Positions 34,443 through 42,431 of a DNA stretch of 63,952 nt are shown here, one piece after another. Positions within the stretch are counted from its first letter, which is position 1; each line of letters begins with the position of its first letter. This DNA comes from an uncultured Candidatus Actinomarina sp. (GTDB lineage Bacteria > Actinomycetota > Acidimicrobiia > Actinomarinales > Actinomarinaceae). Made by a program: the position numbers and the translations under genes. The notes below the pieces were generated by a model. That model saw only the letters and a list, made by a program, of their open reading frames with translations. It made no database searches and was not told the origin of the DNA. The stretch covers positions 1 through 63,952 of the forward strand of contig CACGBK010000007.1 of the NCBI GenBank assembly GCA_902571385.1. The letters are read 5' to 3'.

Positions 34443-36297
34443 CTTTAGATAATATGTCTTCTGATAAATTCTTTTTTTCTGTATAAAGTGTATTTCGTAA
34501 AAAAGGAACTTTATTGTTTTTTTCAATTAATTCAATAAATTGTAAATCCGTAGTGTGTTGTCCATGATCGGCTCCAGAAGCTCTACTTATATTTTCGTTA
34601 ATCAAGGTACCACCTAGATCATTGACCCCAGCATTTAATAACTTTGAAACTCCGTCATGTCCAAGCTTTACCCAACTAGCTTGAATGTTTTCAATACTAT
34701 TAAAGAAAAAGATTCTTGCCAGGGAATGAATAAGAATTACTTCATCCCAAGTAGGTCCTGGCATACTTTTTCCTTGTAAAAATATAGGTGAACCCATATG
34801 GACAAACGGTAAGGGTACAATTTCCGTAAATCCACTAGTTCTTTTCTGTATATTTCTTATTAATTCGAAATGATTTGACCATGATTCAATGTCATCAATA
34901 TGTCCAAACATGATCGTAGCGGTAGATTTAATACCGAGAGAGTGAGCAACTTCCATTACATACCCCCATTGTTCTGCAGTAATTTTATCTGGACACAAAA
35001 ATTCCCTTATACGGTTATCCAAAATCTCTGCAGCAGTACCTGGTAATGTATTTAAACCTGCTTCTTTTAATAAAGTGAGATAATCTTCAACCGATAAGTT
35101 TATTGTTTCAGCACCTTGCCATATTTCAAGAGGTGTGAACCCATGAATGTGTAGATCAGGTACTTCAGATTTTATTTTTTGGACTAAATCTAAATAAAAA
35201 TGACCTGTGTACTCAGGATGAATACCTCCTTGTAAACAAACTTCAGAAGCTCCATCTTTATATGCCTCAACACTTCTTGCAACAACCTCCTGGGGTTCAA
35301 GATTATAAGGCTTTTCCTTTAGGTCAAAACTTTTTGGACCTTTTGAAAATCCACAAAAACCACATTTAAAATAACATTGATTTGTGTAATTAATATTTCT
35401 GTTTTTTACAAATGTGACTTTATCTTGATGAATTGATTCGTTAAGTTCATTTGCGACTTCAGCAATATCATTAATGTATTTACCTGATGTTTTAAACAAA
35501 TCTTTCAATTCATCTTTTGAAATTGCATATCCATCTTGAGCCTTTCCTAAAATATTTTCAAAATTATCTGTTTTAAATGATGATGATAAATTATGAGTTA
35601 TCTTATTTAGTTTAGGTATATCCTTACCCGAGCCAGGAGACCAATTAGTAGGAAAGCGCTTATACCCCCTAACATCACGGGATTGAAGATAGTTTGTAAA
35701 ATGTAACTTTGAAAGTATTTCTCTTGCTTCATTAAGCGGAACTGGAGAGAAAATAGTTCTTTCATAAAGGTTTTGATCTATTGTTTCTTTAAGAATTTTA
35801 ATTTCTTTGTAACTCCAATCTCTTAACCAAAGATCTTCAACTCCTTTATTAATAGACACAATTGCCTCATCGATAGAATTTACATATTTTGAAATTTTAA
35901 AACTCAAAGAAAGTTGTAGGTTTTTTAAATTGTTCATGCTTTCGAGGGTATTAACAAGTATATATCGAGGATTTAATCGAGTAATTACTTCTAAATCCTG
36001 TTCAATGCTTGATGACACTTTGTAAATTAATCGAGATTTTGGAACATCTTTAAATTCTTTCCAATTTTTATAATTAACAAACCATTGAAAGGCTTCTTCA
36101 TTTACATCATCAGATACTGTTTGAAACCCATTTTTATGTATGGTTTCTAAATTTACTTTTTTATTTATATAAAAAGAAGATGTGCCCTCTTTTTTGCGAG
36201 AGTTTAGGTATATCTCATTGTCAGAATCACATGGTCTAATTCTTAAAAAAGATACATTATTTTGTAAATTCGTGCTCACGAGGATATCCTTTCTCAT
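34426..36297 (-). CDS. cofH: F0 synthase subunit 2 (CofH) with long N-terminal extension
   Basis: A 623-residue protein. The C-terminal part from about residue 245 is a CofH radical SAM enzyme: KNRNINYTNQ then C308-x3-C312-x2-C315, a LQGGIHPE loop, GFTPLEI and SGFTEIVPLPFVHM, with F-G-H-I later. With CofG it builds the deazaflavin core F0 of F420 from tyrosine and a ribityl-pyrimidine. Residues 1-240 are not part of ordinary CofH; residues 205-227 contain W-S-P-G-S-G, like the linker of FbiC fusions, while about 12-200 has alternating strands and helices with faint likeness to 3-dehydroquinate synthase II. GTG at 36279 is an alternative start. Confidence 0.9.
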   Translation of the reverse strand: MRKDILVSTNLQNNVSFLRIRPCDSDNEIYLNSRKKEGTSSFYINKKVNLETIHKNGFQTVSDDVNEEAFQWFVNYKNWKEFKDVPKSRLIYKVSSSIEQDLEVITRLNPRYILVNTLESMNNLKNLQLSLSFKISKYVNSIDEAIVSINKGVEDLWLRDWSYKEIKILKETIDQNLYERTIFSPVPLNEAREILSKLHFTNYLQSRDVRGYKRFPTNWSPGSGKDIPKLNKITHNLSSSFKTDNFENILGKAQDGYAISKDELKDLFKTSGKYINDIAEVANELNESIHQDKVTFVKNRNINYTNQCYFKCGFCGFSKGPKSFDLKEKPYNLEPQEVVARSVEAYKDGASEVCLQGGIHPEYTGHFYLDLVQKIKSEVPDLHIHGFTPLEIWQGAETINLSVEDYLTLLKEAGLNTLPGTAAEILDNRIREFLCPDKITAEQWGYVMEVAHSLGIKSTATIMFGHIDDIESWSNHFELIRNIQKRTSGFTEIVPLPFVHMGSPIFLQGKSMPGPTWDEVILIHSLARIFFFNSIENIQASWVKLGHDGVSKLLNAGVNDLGGTLINENISRASGADHGQHTTDLQFIELIEKNNKVPFLRNTLYTEKKNLSEDILSKDVIKL

Positions 36298-37381
36298 TTA
36301 CTACACTACTTACTTTTTCATATATTTGAGGACTAAGCCATTCCTTGTTTATAAATGACGGATATACAGGAAGTCTTGGGATAAGTTCTTGGTTAGTGGT
36401 TTCAACACTTTTCTTAAGCTCTTGTAAATTAGGCCAAGTATGTTCAGGATTAACCCAATCAATTGTTTTAGGCGAGATGCCACCAAAATCATTTATTCCA
36501 GATTTAATAAACAAGTCAACATCATTAACTAGATTGGGTGGAATTTGAAGAGAGATATGGCTTGGCAGAAAAATCCTTGTTGTAGCAATAATTCTTAAAA
36601 ATAAATCATTAATTATTTCAGAACTATTTTTCATAGGCGTATTTTGTTTAGCTCTAAAGTTTTGAAGAATTACTTCTTGAATTGATGTATTTTCTTTACA
36701 AGTCTGAATTAACTTAAAAATATCAAATATTAATTCTTCTTTAGAGTCAGCTATACCAAGTAGCAAACCAGTAGTCATAGGGTATTTTTCTTCCATTGCA
36801 TTATTTAAAGTTTCGAGTCTTAATTTTATATTTTTAGTTTTAGCTCCATAATGAGCATGACCTTTTTCATTAATTCTTGACGAAAATGTCTCTAACATTA
36901 AACCACCTGATGGTGAATGTTTTTTGTATTCGATTATTTCATTTTGTGACATCAAACCAGGGTTTATATGAGGTAGTAGGTGATATTTATCGTTTATGCG
37001 TTTTACATTCTCTAATAAATAAGAAAAAGTGTTTTCGTACCCAAATTTATTCAATTGTTCTAATGCAAAAGACCACTTTTTTTCGGGTTTGTCACCTAAC
37101 GTAAATAATGCCTCATAGCATCCTGTCTGTTGGCCAACGTATGCAATTGCATCGACTTCATCAAATGTTAAATAAGTTCCACCTTCTTTTGGTGATTTAA
37201 CGAACGTACAATATCCACATGAATCTTGACATAAAGTAGTTAATGGAATAAAAACCTTTGGGCTATAGGTTATATCTTTACCAAAATATTCTTGTTTTTT
37301 TGTAAAAGCAGTATCTAATAATTCGTGTGTGGAGATTTCTCCAAAAATATAATTTTCAATTTTTTTATGTAAAGTAGACAT
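36257..37381 (-). CDS. cofG: F0 synthase subunit 1 (CofG)
   Basis: A 374-residue radical SAM enzyme. The cluster motif lies in the TLCQDSCGYCTF stretch (Cys-x3-Cys-x2-Cys), followed by the family's EALFTLGDKPE block, H-I-N-P-G and the L-M-L-E-T-F-S-S-R substrate loop, and the C-terminal R-L-P-V-Y-P region. I use the ATG at 37381; an in-frame TTG at 37423 would add 14 residues. In actinobacteria CofG and CofH are normally one FbiC polypeptide; here they are two genes overlapping by about 41 bases. Together they make F0, which is then processed to F420. Confidence 0.93.
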   Translation of the reverse strand: MSTLHKKIENYIFGEISTHELLDTAFTKKQEYFGKDITYSPKVFIPLTTLCQDSCGYCTFVKSPKEGGTYLTFDEVDAIAYVGQQTGCYEALFTLGDKPEKKWSFALEQLNKFGYENTFSYLLENVKRINDKYHLLPHINPGLMSQNEIIEYKKHSPSGGLMLETFSSRINEKGHAHYGAKTKNIKLRLETLNNAMEEKYPMTTGLLLGIADSKEELIFDIFKLIQTCKENTSIQEVILQNFRAKQNTPMKNSSEIINDLFLRIIATTRIFLPSHISLQIPPNLVNDVDLFIKSGINDFGGISPKTIDWVNPEHTWPNLQELKKSVETTNQELIPRLPVYPSFINKEWLSPQIYEKVSSVVNEKGYPREHEFTK

Positions 37382-37458
37382 AATTTTTAACAATTCGATA
37401 ATATTATGATTTGATTGTACCAAGAATTTAATAAAAATACATAAGTGGAAAGTGACAT

Positions 37459-38469
37459 ATGGTTAACGTTTCGTTAGTTGGTTTTGGAAGAATTGGAAGA
37501 GATTTATTCAGACAGTCTTTAGACAAGGAAGAAATAAATATTGTATCCGTTTCTGATACTGCTGATAAAGAAAATCTTATTTATCTTCTTAAATATGACT
37601 CAATTTATGGACAACTAGATCATGAAATAAAAGTTGTGGACGATGGCATTCTTGTTAATGATAAGAAAACAGTATTTAATAATTGGAAAAACGCAGAAGA
37701 ATCAGATTGGAACTCACTAAATACTGACATAGTTATTTTGGCAACTGGAAAACCCCAGAATTTAAAGGAATCAAAAATGCATATATCTAAAGGAGCGAAA
37801 AAAGTATTTATTGCTTCTACTCCAGAAAATTTAGAAGAAATACCAATATTTATATCAGGTTGCAATGATGAAGAAATAGATTTGGACTCAAGCGTAATTT
37901 CCTTTGGGTCAAATACTGCTAACGCTGTAGCACCTATATTAAAAGTTATTAACAATAAATACGGAGTTGAAGAAGTATTCATAACTACAGTACATGGTTA
38001 TTCAAATTCAAATAGATTGGCAGACGTTGCAGGTGAAGGATTCCGGAAAAATAGAGCTGCAGGTGAAAATATTATTCCATCAATTACTAATTCATCTAAG
38101 GTCATTGAAACTGTATTACCAGAATTAAGTGAAAAGATTGCTTCCTTTTCAATGACAGTTCCTGTACCTGATGGAAGTACTATTGATCTGACATTGAATT
38201 TGAAAAATAACACATCAAAAGAAGAAATAAATAGTTTCTTTGATGAAAAAACTACCAAAGATGATTTATATAAAATTATTGGTATAACGTATGATCCAAT
38301 AGTGTCCTCTGATGTTGTAGGAAACTCACTCTCAGGAATTGTTGATGGCCTATCTACAATGTGTATTGATGACAATAAATTAAAACTCATTATTTGGTTT
38401 GATAATGGTTGGGGTTATGCTTCAAGAATAATTGAGGCTGTAACGATGTTAGGTAGTCGATTTGAATAA
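37459..38469 (+). CDS. GAPDH-like protein lacking the catalytic cysteine
   Basis: A 336-residue paralog of the next gene. The NAD-binding motif GFGRIGR (8-14), the H179 in TTVHGY, the NIIPSI and VPVPDGSTIDL blocks and the WFDNGWGY block all follow the family. But where active GAPDH has S-C-T-T-N-C, this protein has S-N-T-A-N-A: catalytic Cys152 is Asn152 and the second Cys is Ala156. The phosphate-binding Arg in the M-R-V-P motif is Thr. It is therefore unlikely to oxidise glyceraldehyde-3-phosphate. A regulatory partner of the adjacent gapA or a different NAD-dependent activity is inferred. Its stop overlaps the gapA start by 8 bases. Confidence 0.85.
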   Translation: MVNVSLVGFGRIGRDLFRQSLDKEEINIVSVSDTADKENLIYLLKYDSIYGQLDHEIKVVDDGILVNDKKTVFNNWKNAEESDWNSLNTDIVILATGKPQNLKESKMHISKGAKKVFIASTPENLEEIPIFISGCNDEEIDLDSSVISFGSNTANAVAPILKVINNKYGVEEVFITTVHGYSNSNRLADVAGEGFRKNRAAGENIIPSITNSSKVIETVLPELSEKIASFSMTVPVPDGSTIDLTLNLKNNTSKEEINSFFDEKTTKDDLYKIIGITYDPIVSSDVVGNSLSGIVDGLSTMCIDDNKLKLIIWFDNGWGYASRIIEAVTMLGSRFE

Positions 38470-39466
38470 CGTAGGAATAAATGGATTCGGAAGAATCGGA
38501 AGGTCAATTTTAAGAATAATTGTCGAATCAAATTCAGATTTGAATGTAATAGCAATAAACGACCTTGGAGATCGAGAGAATCTCGTATATTTATTCAAAC
38601 ATGATTCAATAATGGGTGTTCTTGATTTACATGTTGAACTAAAAGGTGATGATTTAATAGTTGGAGACAGAACCATAAAATTAATCTCACACGATAATCC
38701 AGCGAACATTCCTTGGAATGATTTAGGTGTTGATTTAGTAGTTGAATCAACTGGTTTTTTTCGTGATAAATCATCTTTAGAAAAGCACATAAGTTCAGGA
38801 GCGAAAAAAGTAGTCCTTACTGTGCCTCCTAAAGATGAAATAGATGCAACAGTAGTTCTTGGTGTAAATGATGATTCTCTTACTGAGAACGATAATCTTA
38901 TCTCTAACGCATCCTGTACTACTAATTGCCTAGCACCCATTGCAAAAGTACTTAACGATAACTTTAAAATTAAGTCTGGACTCATGACTACTGTTCATGC
39001 TTATACCAATGACCAGGCACTTGCTGAAACAACCCATAGTGACTTTAGAAGAGGACGAAGTGCAACACAAAATATTATTCCCACATCAACTGGTGCAGCA
39101 AAAGCAGTCGGAATGGTTCTACCTGAACTTAATGGAAAACTTGATGGAATGGCTATGAGAGTACCCGTCCCCAATGGAAGTGTAGTCGATCTAGTTGTAG
39201 AAGTTGAGGAGAATGTTACCGTTAACGATGTTAATAGTGCTGTTAAAAAAGCAGCTGAAAATGAACTTAAAGGAATCCTTGAGTATTCTGAAGTTCCTTT
39301 GGTCTCAACAGACATATTACAAAATTCACACTCAAGCATTTACGATGCTTCTTCGACACAAATAGTTAACAAAAATCATATCAAAGTTGTTTGTTGGTAT
39401 GACAATGAATGGGGATATTCAAACAGAGTTGTTGATCTACTAGAAAAATTGTCCACTAGTGAATAA
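38462..39466 (+). CDS. gapA: Glyceraldehyde-3-phosphate dehydrogenase, type I
   Basis: A 334-residue GAPDH with an intact active site: S-N-A-S-C-T-T-N-C with nucleophile C152, TTVHAYTNDQ with the general-base His, GMAMRVPVPNGSVVDL with the phosphate-binding Arg, and the C-terminal WYDNEWGYSNRV. It catalyses the NAD-dependent oxidation step of glycolysis. The TTG start overlaps the stop of the GAPDH-like gene (shared TTGAATAA), so translation is probably coupled. The usual pgk and tpiA neighbours are not here. Confidence 0.96.
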   Translation: MNNVGINGFGRIGRSILRIIVESNSDLNVIAINDLGDRENLVYLFKHDSIMGVLDLHVELKGDDLIVGDRTIKLISHDNPANIPWNDLGVDLVVESTGFFRDKSSLEKHISSGAKKVVLTVPPKDEIDATVVLGVNDDSLTENDNLISNASCTTNCLAPIAKVLNDNFKIKSGLMTTVHAYTNDQALAETTHSDFRRGRSATQNIIPTSTGAAKAVGMVLPELNGKLDGMAMRVPVPNGSVVDLVVEVEENVTVNDVNSAVKKAAENELKGILEYSEVPLVSTDILQNSHSSIYDASSTQIVNKNHIKVVCWYDNEWGYSNRVVDLLEKLSTSE

Positions 39467-39878
39467 AGAATTCCCGAAAGCACCTCAAGCAGCTGGAAAT
39501 TATGTAACAATTAAGAAAATTGGAGATTTTATATATACTTCTGGACATGTTCCTATTTCTGATGATGTTAAATTCATTGGAAAGATTCCAAATGATATTT
39601 CAATAGATGACGGTTATAAAGCTGCTTCATTATGTGCAGAACTAACAATTGCTTCACTTTTAACAGTTTCTGAAATTGAAAAATTAATACCAGTAAATGT
39701 AATTGGGTTTGTAAATTCTGATTCAGGCTTTGAGAACCAGCCAATGGTCCTGAATGGATTCACAGATAAACTAGATGAATATTTTGCAGATAAACCAACC
39801 CGATCAGCAGTTGGTGTTTCTAGTTTGCCATTAAATGTATGTGTTGAAGTTCAATCTGTGTTTTATATAAATGAATAA
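39459..39878 (+). CDS. RidA (YjgF/UK114) family protein
   Basis: A 139-residue protein with the RidA-type landmarks: P-K-A-P-Q-A-A-G-N-Y, a TSGHVPIS strand, D-D-G-Y-K-A-A-S, and near the end T-R-S-A-V-G-V-S-S-L-P-L-N-V-C-V-E-V, in which the conserved Arg and Glu are kept. RidA deaminates reactive imine/enamine intermediates released by PLP enzymes. The start is GTG and overlaps the gapA stop by 8 bases. Its link to glycolysis is unexplained. Some subfamilies have other small-molecule roles. Confidence 0.85.
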   Translation: MNKEFPKAPQAAGNYVTIKKIGDFIYTSGHVPISDDVKFIGKIPNDISIDDGYKAASLCAELTIASLLTVSEIEKLIPVNVIGFVNSDSGFENQPMVLNGFTDKLDEYFADKPTRSAVGVSSLPLNVCVEVQSVFYINE

Positions 39879-40575
39879 TTTTATTGTTGGTATAAGTACT
39901 GGAAATAAAGACGTTGAAATGTCTGCTGGAGAAATAGAATGTTCAGTATTAAATTCTGAATTCATAAATCAATGTAATGAACATGGAGCACAAGTTATTA
40001 TCCTCCCACAGCAACAAATAACATCTATAAATTTAAAAGGCATTGATGGGTTAATAGTTACTGGAGGAGGAGACATCAATCCTGAAATGTATAATCAAAT
40101 CCCGGATGAAACTATCGAAAGAGTTGATAATTTAAGAGATTCAACAGAAATAAATATATTTAAGGCTGCAGAGGAAATGAAAATTAAAACACTGGCTATA
40201 TGCAGAGGTCATCAATTATTGAATATATATAAAGGAGGAACCTTGTATCAGGATCTAGAAAAAGCTGGTTTTCAAGATATAGATCATCAAAAACCATATG
40301 AAAATGCAAGAAAGCACATACATGAAATCAAAATTGAAGAAGATTCAAAATTAAATGCAATAATTGGAAATGAAATTATTGAAGTCAACAGTATCCATCA
40401 TCAAGGTATTGATAAATTAGGAAAAGACTTGAAGATTACAGCAAAATCACCTGATGGTGTTATTGAAGGAATTGAGACAACAAATGAATGGAATGCAATT
40501 GGAATTCAATGGCATCCAGAATATTTAGATGATGAACCTACAAATAAAATTTACAATTGGTTAATCAATAGTTAA
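39871..40575 (+). CDS. Class I glutamine amidotransferase, peptidase C26 (PuuD-like)
   Basis: A 234-residue protein with a nucleophile Cys111 in AICRGHQLLN, and the pair His-Glu in IGIQWHPEYLDDEP near residues 213-224, completing a catalytic triad. It also has the GGGDINPEMY block near 66-74 typical of gamma-glutamyl-GABA hydrolases and related C26 peptidases. It probably releases glutamate from a gamma-glutamyl compound. ATG start overlaps the RidA stop by 8 bases. The last gene of a four-gene plus-strand cluster, it ends 15 bases inside convergent rimM. Confidence 0.82.
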   Translation: MNNFIVGISTGNKDVEMSAGEIECSVLNSEFINQCNEHGAQVIILPQQQITSINLKGIDGLIVTGGGDINPEMYNQIPDETIERVDNLRDSTEINIFKAAEEMKIKTLAICRGHQLLNIYKGGTLYQDLEKAGFQDIDHQKPYENARKHIHEIKIEEDSKLNAIIGNEIIEVNSIHHQGIDKLGKDLKITAKSPDGVIEGIETTNEWNAIGIQWHPEYLDDEPTNKIYNWLINS

Positions 40576-41028
40576 ATAAAGTTCGTTCTCAACATACTTA
40601 AAATTGTCATCATCATAAGAAACAACAATATCTTCTTTATCATTTGATATTGTGCACATAATTAAATTAGATGAATAAAAATAATTAACCAACTTAACAT
40701 TTCTTGAAAATTCATAGCCAATAAAAAACTTAGGCCAAGGTAAATTAGATTTGTTTGTTAAGTATTTATATTCAGAAGAGATAAATACTTCATTATTTCT
40801 CAGACTATCAGATTCATCTACTGAATCTATATTTTCAAATTTAATTAAATTTCTATCCTTCAAATGCTTTTTAAAATTATCGATTTTGTATTCTTTTTGA
40901 CCAATCAGAATATTTACATTGGATAAATCTAAATCCCTAAAATATTTATCAATATTTATGTATTGGAAACCAAGAAGTCCATGTGGTTTTCCAAGTTTCC
41001 CTAAGTAGTATAAATTATCTTTAGTCAA
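40561..41028 (-). CDS. rimM: 16S rRNA processing protein RimM
   Basis: A 155-residue protein beginning with the RimM signature L-G-K-L-G-K-P-H-G-L-L-G and ending with a PRC-barrel-like domain (W-P-K-F-F-I-G-Y-E strand and later strands). It is divergent in the middle and a bit short, but its position between the KH-domain gene and the trmD group supports the assignment. RimM binds S19 and assists 30S head assembly. It overlaps khpA by 8 bases. Confidence 0.85.
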   Translation of the reverse strand: MTKDNLYYLGKLGKPHGLLGFQYINIDKYFRDLDLSNVNILIGQKEYKIDNFKKHLKDRNLIKFENIDSVDESDSLRNNEVFISSEYKYLTNKSNLPWPKFFIGYEFSRNVKLVNYFYSSNLIMCTISNDKEDIVVSYDDDNFKYVENELYLTID

Positions 41029-41275
41029 TAAATTCTACTGAAGATTGAAGACCTTCTTCATCTGCTGCAGCCTGAGCTACAGTTCTAATTGCACGTGCTA
41101 CTCTTCCTCGTTTTCCTATTACTCTACCCATATCATTTGGGGAAGTTCTAACTTCAATTGCAACATTTTCATCATCTGATGAGGATATGTCTACTTTTAC
41201 TGACTTTTGATCCTCCACGATTTGAGAAATTATATATTCAACAACATTTCTCACAATCTTTCCGCTTTCACTCAT
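41021..41275 (-). CDS. khpA: KH-domain RNA-binding protein (KhpA)
   Basis: An 84-residue single KH-domain protein with the GKRGRVARAI loop (the GxxG motif). Such proteins lie next to rpsP in many Gram-positive bacteria, bind structured and small RNAs, and may form a complex with KhpB. It overlaps rpsP by 4 bases and rimM by 8 bases. Confidence 0.93.
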   Translation of the reverse strand: MSESGKIVRNVVEYIISQIVEDQKSVKVDISSSDDENVAIEVRTSPNDMGRVIGKRGRVARAIRTVAQAAADEEGLQSSVEFID

Positions 41276-41682
41276 TCTTCTTCACCTTTGTTTTCACTTT
41301 CATCAACATCTTCAGAAATTTTTTCAGAGTCTTTAACATTTTCTTCATTTTTCTTATTATTTGCTTTCGAGCTACCTTTTACTTTTGGTTCCGGTGGGGT
41401 TGGTATAGAAACTACTTCACCTTTAGATGATCTCCATTGAGCCCATGCTCCAGATATTTCAAGTATCTTTTGAGCTCTTTCAGATGGTTGTGCACCTTTA
41501 TCAAGCCAGGAAACAGCTTTTTCAACGTCTATATCAACTTTTGATGGATTTTCATGGGGATCATAGAATCCTAGATCTTCAATGAATTTACCATCTCTTG
41601 GCGATCGAGAATCAGCGACAATAACTCTAAATGTTCTATTCTTTTTTTTGCCTCTTTGGGCTAGCCTAATTTTTACTGGCAT
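41272..41682 (-). CDS. rpsP: 30S ribosomal protein S16 with acidic extension
   Basis: A 136-residue S16. Residues 1-80 are the conserved domain (K-I-R-L-A-Q-R-G-K-K-K-N-R, then V-V-A-D-S-R-S-P-R-D-G-K-F-I-E-D-L-G-F-Y-D-P). The remaining ~55 residues are a low-complexity Lys/Glu/Ser/Asp-rich tail, similar in nature to the extensions seen in other actinobacterial S16 proteins. It is divergent from upp and heads the rpsP-khpA-rimM group. Confidence 0.95.
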   Translation of the reverse strand: MPVKIRLAQRGKKKNRTFRVIVADSRSPRDGKFIEDLGFYDPHENPSKVDIDVEKAVSWLDKGAQPSERAQKILEISGAWAQWRSSKGEVVSIPTPPEPKVKGSSKANNKKNEENVKDSEKISEDVDESENKGEEE

Positions 41683-41717
41683 TAAATTCCTAATCTATTT
41701 GCAGTTAATCATAATAG

Positions 41718-41733
41718 TTAAGTTATAACTTAA
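41718..41733. promoter_or_regulatory. 16-base perfect palindrome between rpsP and upp
   Basis: The palindrome TTAAGTTATAACTTAA lies midway in the 108-base gap between divergent rpsP and upp, about 36 bases from the rpsP start and 58 from the upp start. A second, looser inverted pair (41751-41756 with 41771-41776) lies nearer upp. Both could be operators for the nucleoside-salvage genes. AT-rich DNA yields such palindromes by chance, so confidence is low. Confidence 0.35.
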
Positions 41734-41790
41734 TGACTTAAAAATTATATTTACTATCGATAATTAGTCCTAGTAAAGATTAATTATTTA

Positions 41791-42426
41791 ATGTACTCTA
41801 AAATTATGGAATTAATTGAAATATCTCATCCATTAAAAGATCATTATTTAACAAATTTAAGAGACAAGAACACAGATTTTGATACGTTTAGAACATCTGC
41901 TTCGAAATTATCTTATTTTTTAGTTGTTGAAGCAACCAAGCATCTAACAACATCCGAGATAGAAATTGATACTCCTCTTACGAAAACAACGGGTGTGCAA
42001 ATTGAAAATAACTCAGTAGCAATTTCTGTACTCAGAGCTGGGCTTGGATTAATGGATGGAGTTCAACAGCTCATACCAAATATATCTTTTGGTTATATCG
42101 GTGTTCAAAGAAATGAAGAGACTGCTGAGCCAGAAAATTACTATGAAAAATTACCTGATCTTGTAAATAAAAATGTATTTATTTTAGAACCAATGTTAGC
42201 AACTGGAGGATCCCTTTCCTTTGCCATTGAAACTGTAAAAAAATATAATCCTAAAAATATACACGCATTAACAGTTATATCTGCTCCAGAGGGAATTGAA
42301 AAGATTAAAGAGAATCATCCAGATATAACTTTAATTACTGCATCAATTGATGAAAAATTGGATGAAAATTGGTACATTGTCCCTGGCCTTGGGGATATGG
42401 GCGATAGGCTTTTTGGAACAACTTAA
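41791..42426 (+). CDS. upp: Uracil phosphoribosyltransferase
   Basis: A 211-residue UPRT with a V-L-R-A-G-L-G-L-M-D-G block, the PRPP-binding loop (FILEPMLATGGS) and the family-specific C-terminal PGLGDMGDRLFG block that binds uracil. It makes UMP from uracil and PRPP. It starts the plus-strand upp-deoB-punA-etfBA run, with only 5 bases to deoB. Confidence 0.95.
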   Translation: MYSKIMELIEISHPLKDHYLTNLRDKNTDFDTFRTSASKLSYFLVVEATKHLTTSEIEIDTPLTKTTGVQIENNSVAISVLRAGLGLMDGVQQLIPNISFGYIGVQRNEETAEPENYYEKLPDLVNKNVFILEPMLATGGSLSFAIETVKKYNPKNIHALTVISAPEGIEKIKENHPDITLITASIDEKLDENWYIVPGLGDMGDRLFGTT

Positions 42427-42431
42427 CAAAA

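Noticed and set aside
38449-38985. Minus-strand frame of 178 codons opposite gapA
   Set aside because: It lies antisense to the conserved N-terminal NAD domain of gapA, with no recognisable protein features. GAPDH genes often show long antisense frames by codon usage.
41158-41440. Two overlapping plus-strand frames across khpA/rpsP
   Set aside because: They are Phe-rich antisense shadows of the Lys/Glu-rich tail of S16; rpsP is clearly real on the minus strand.
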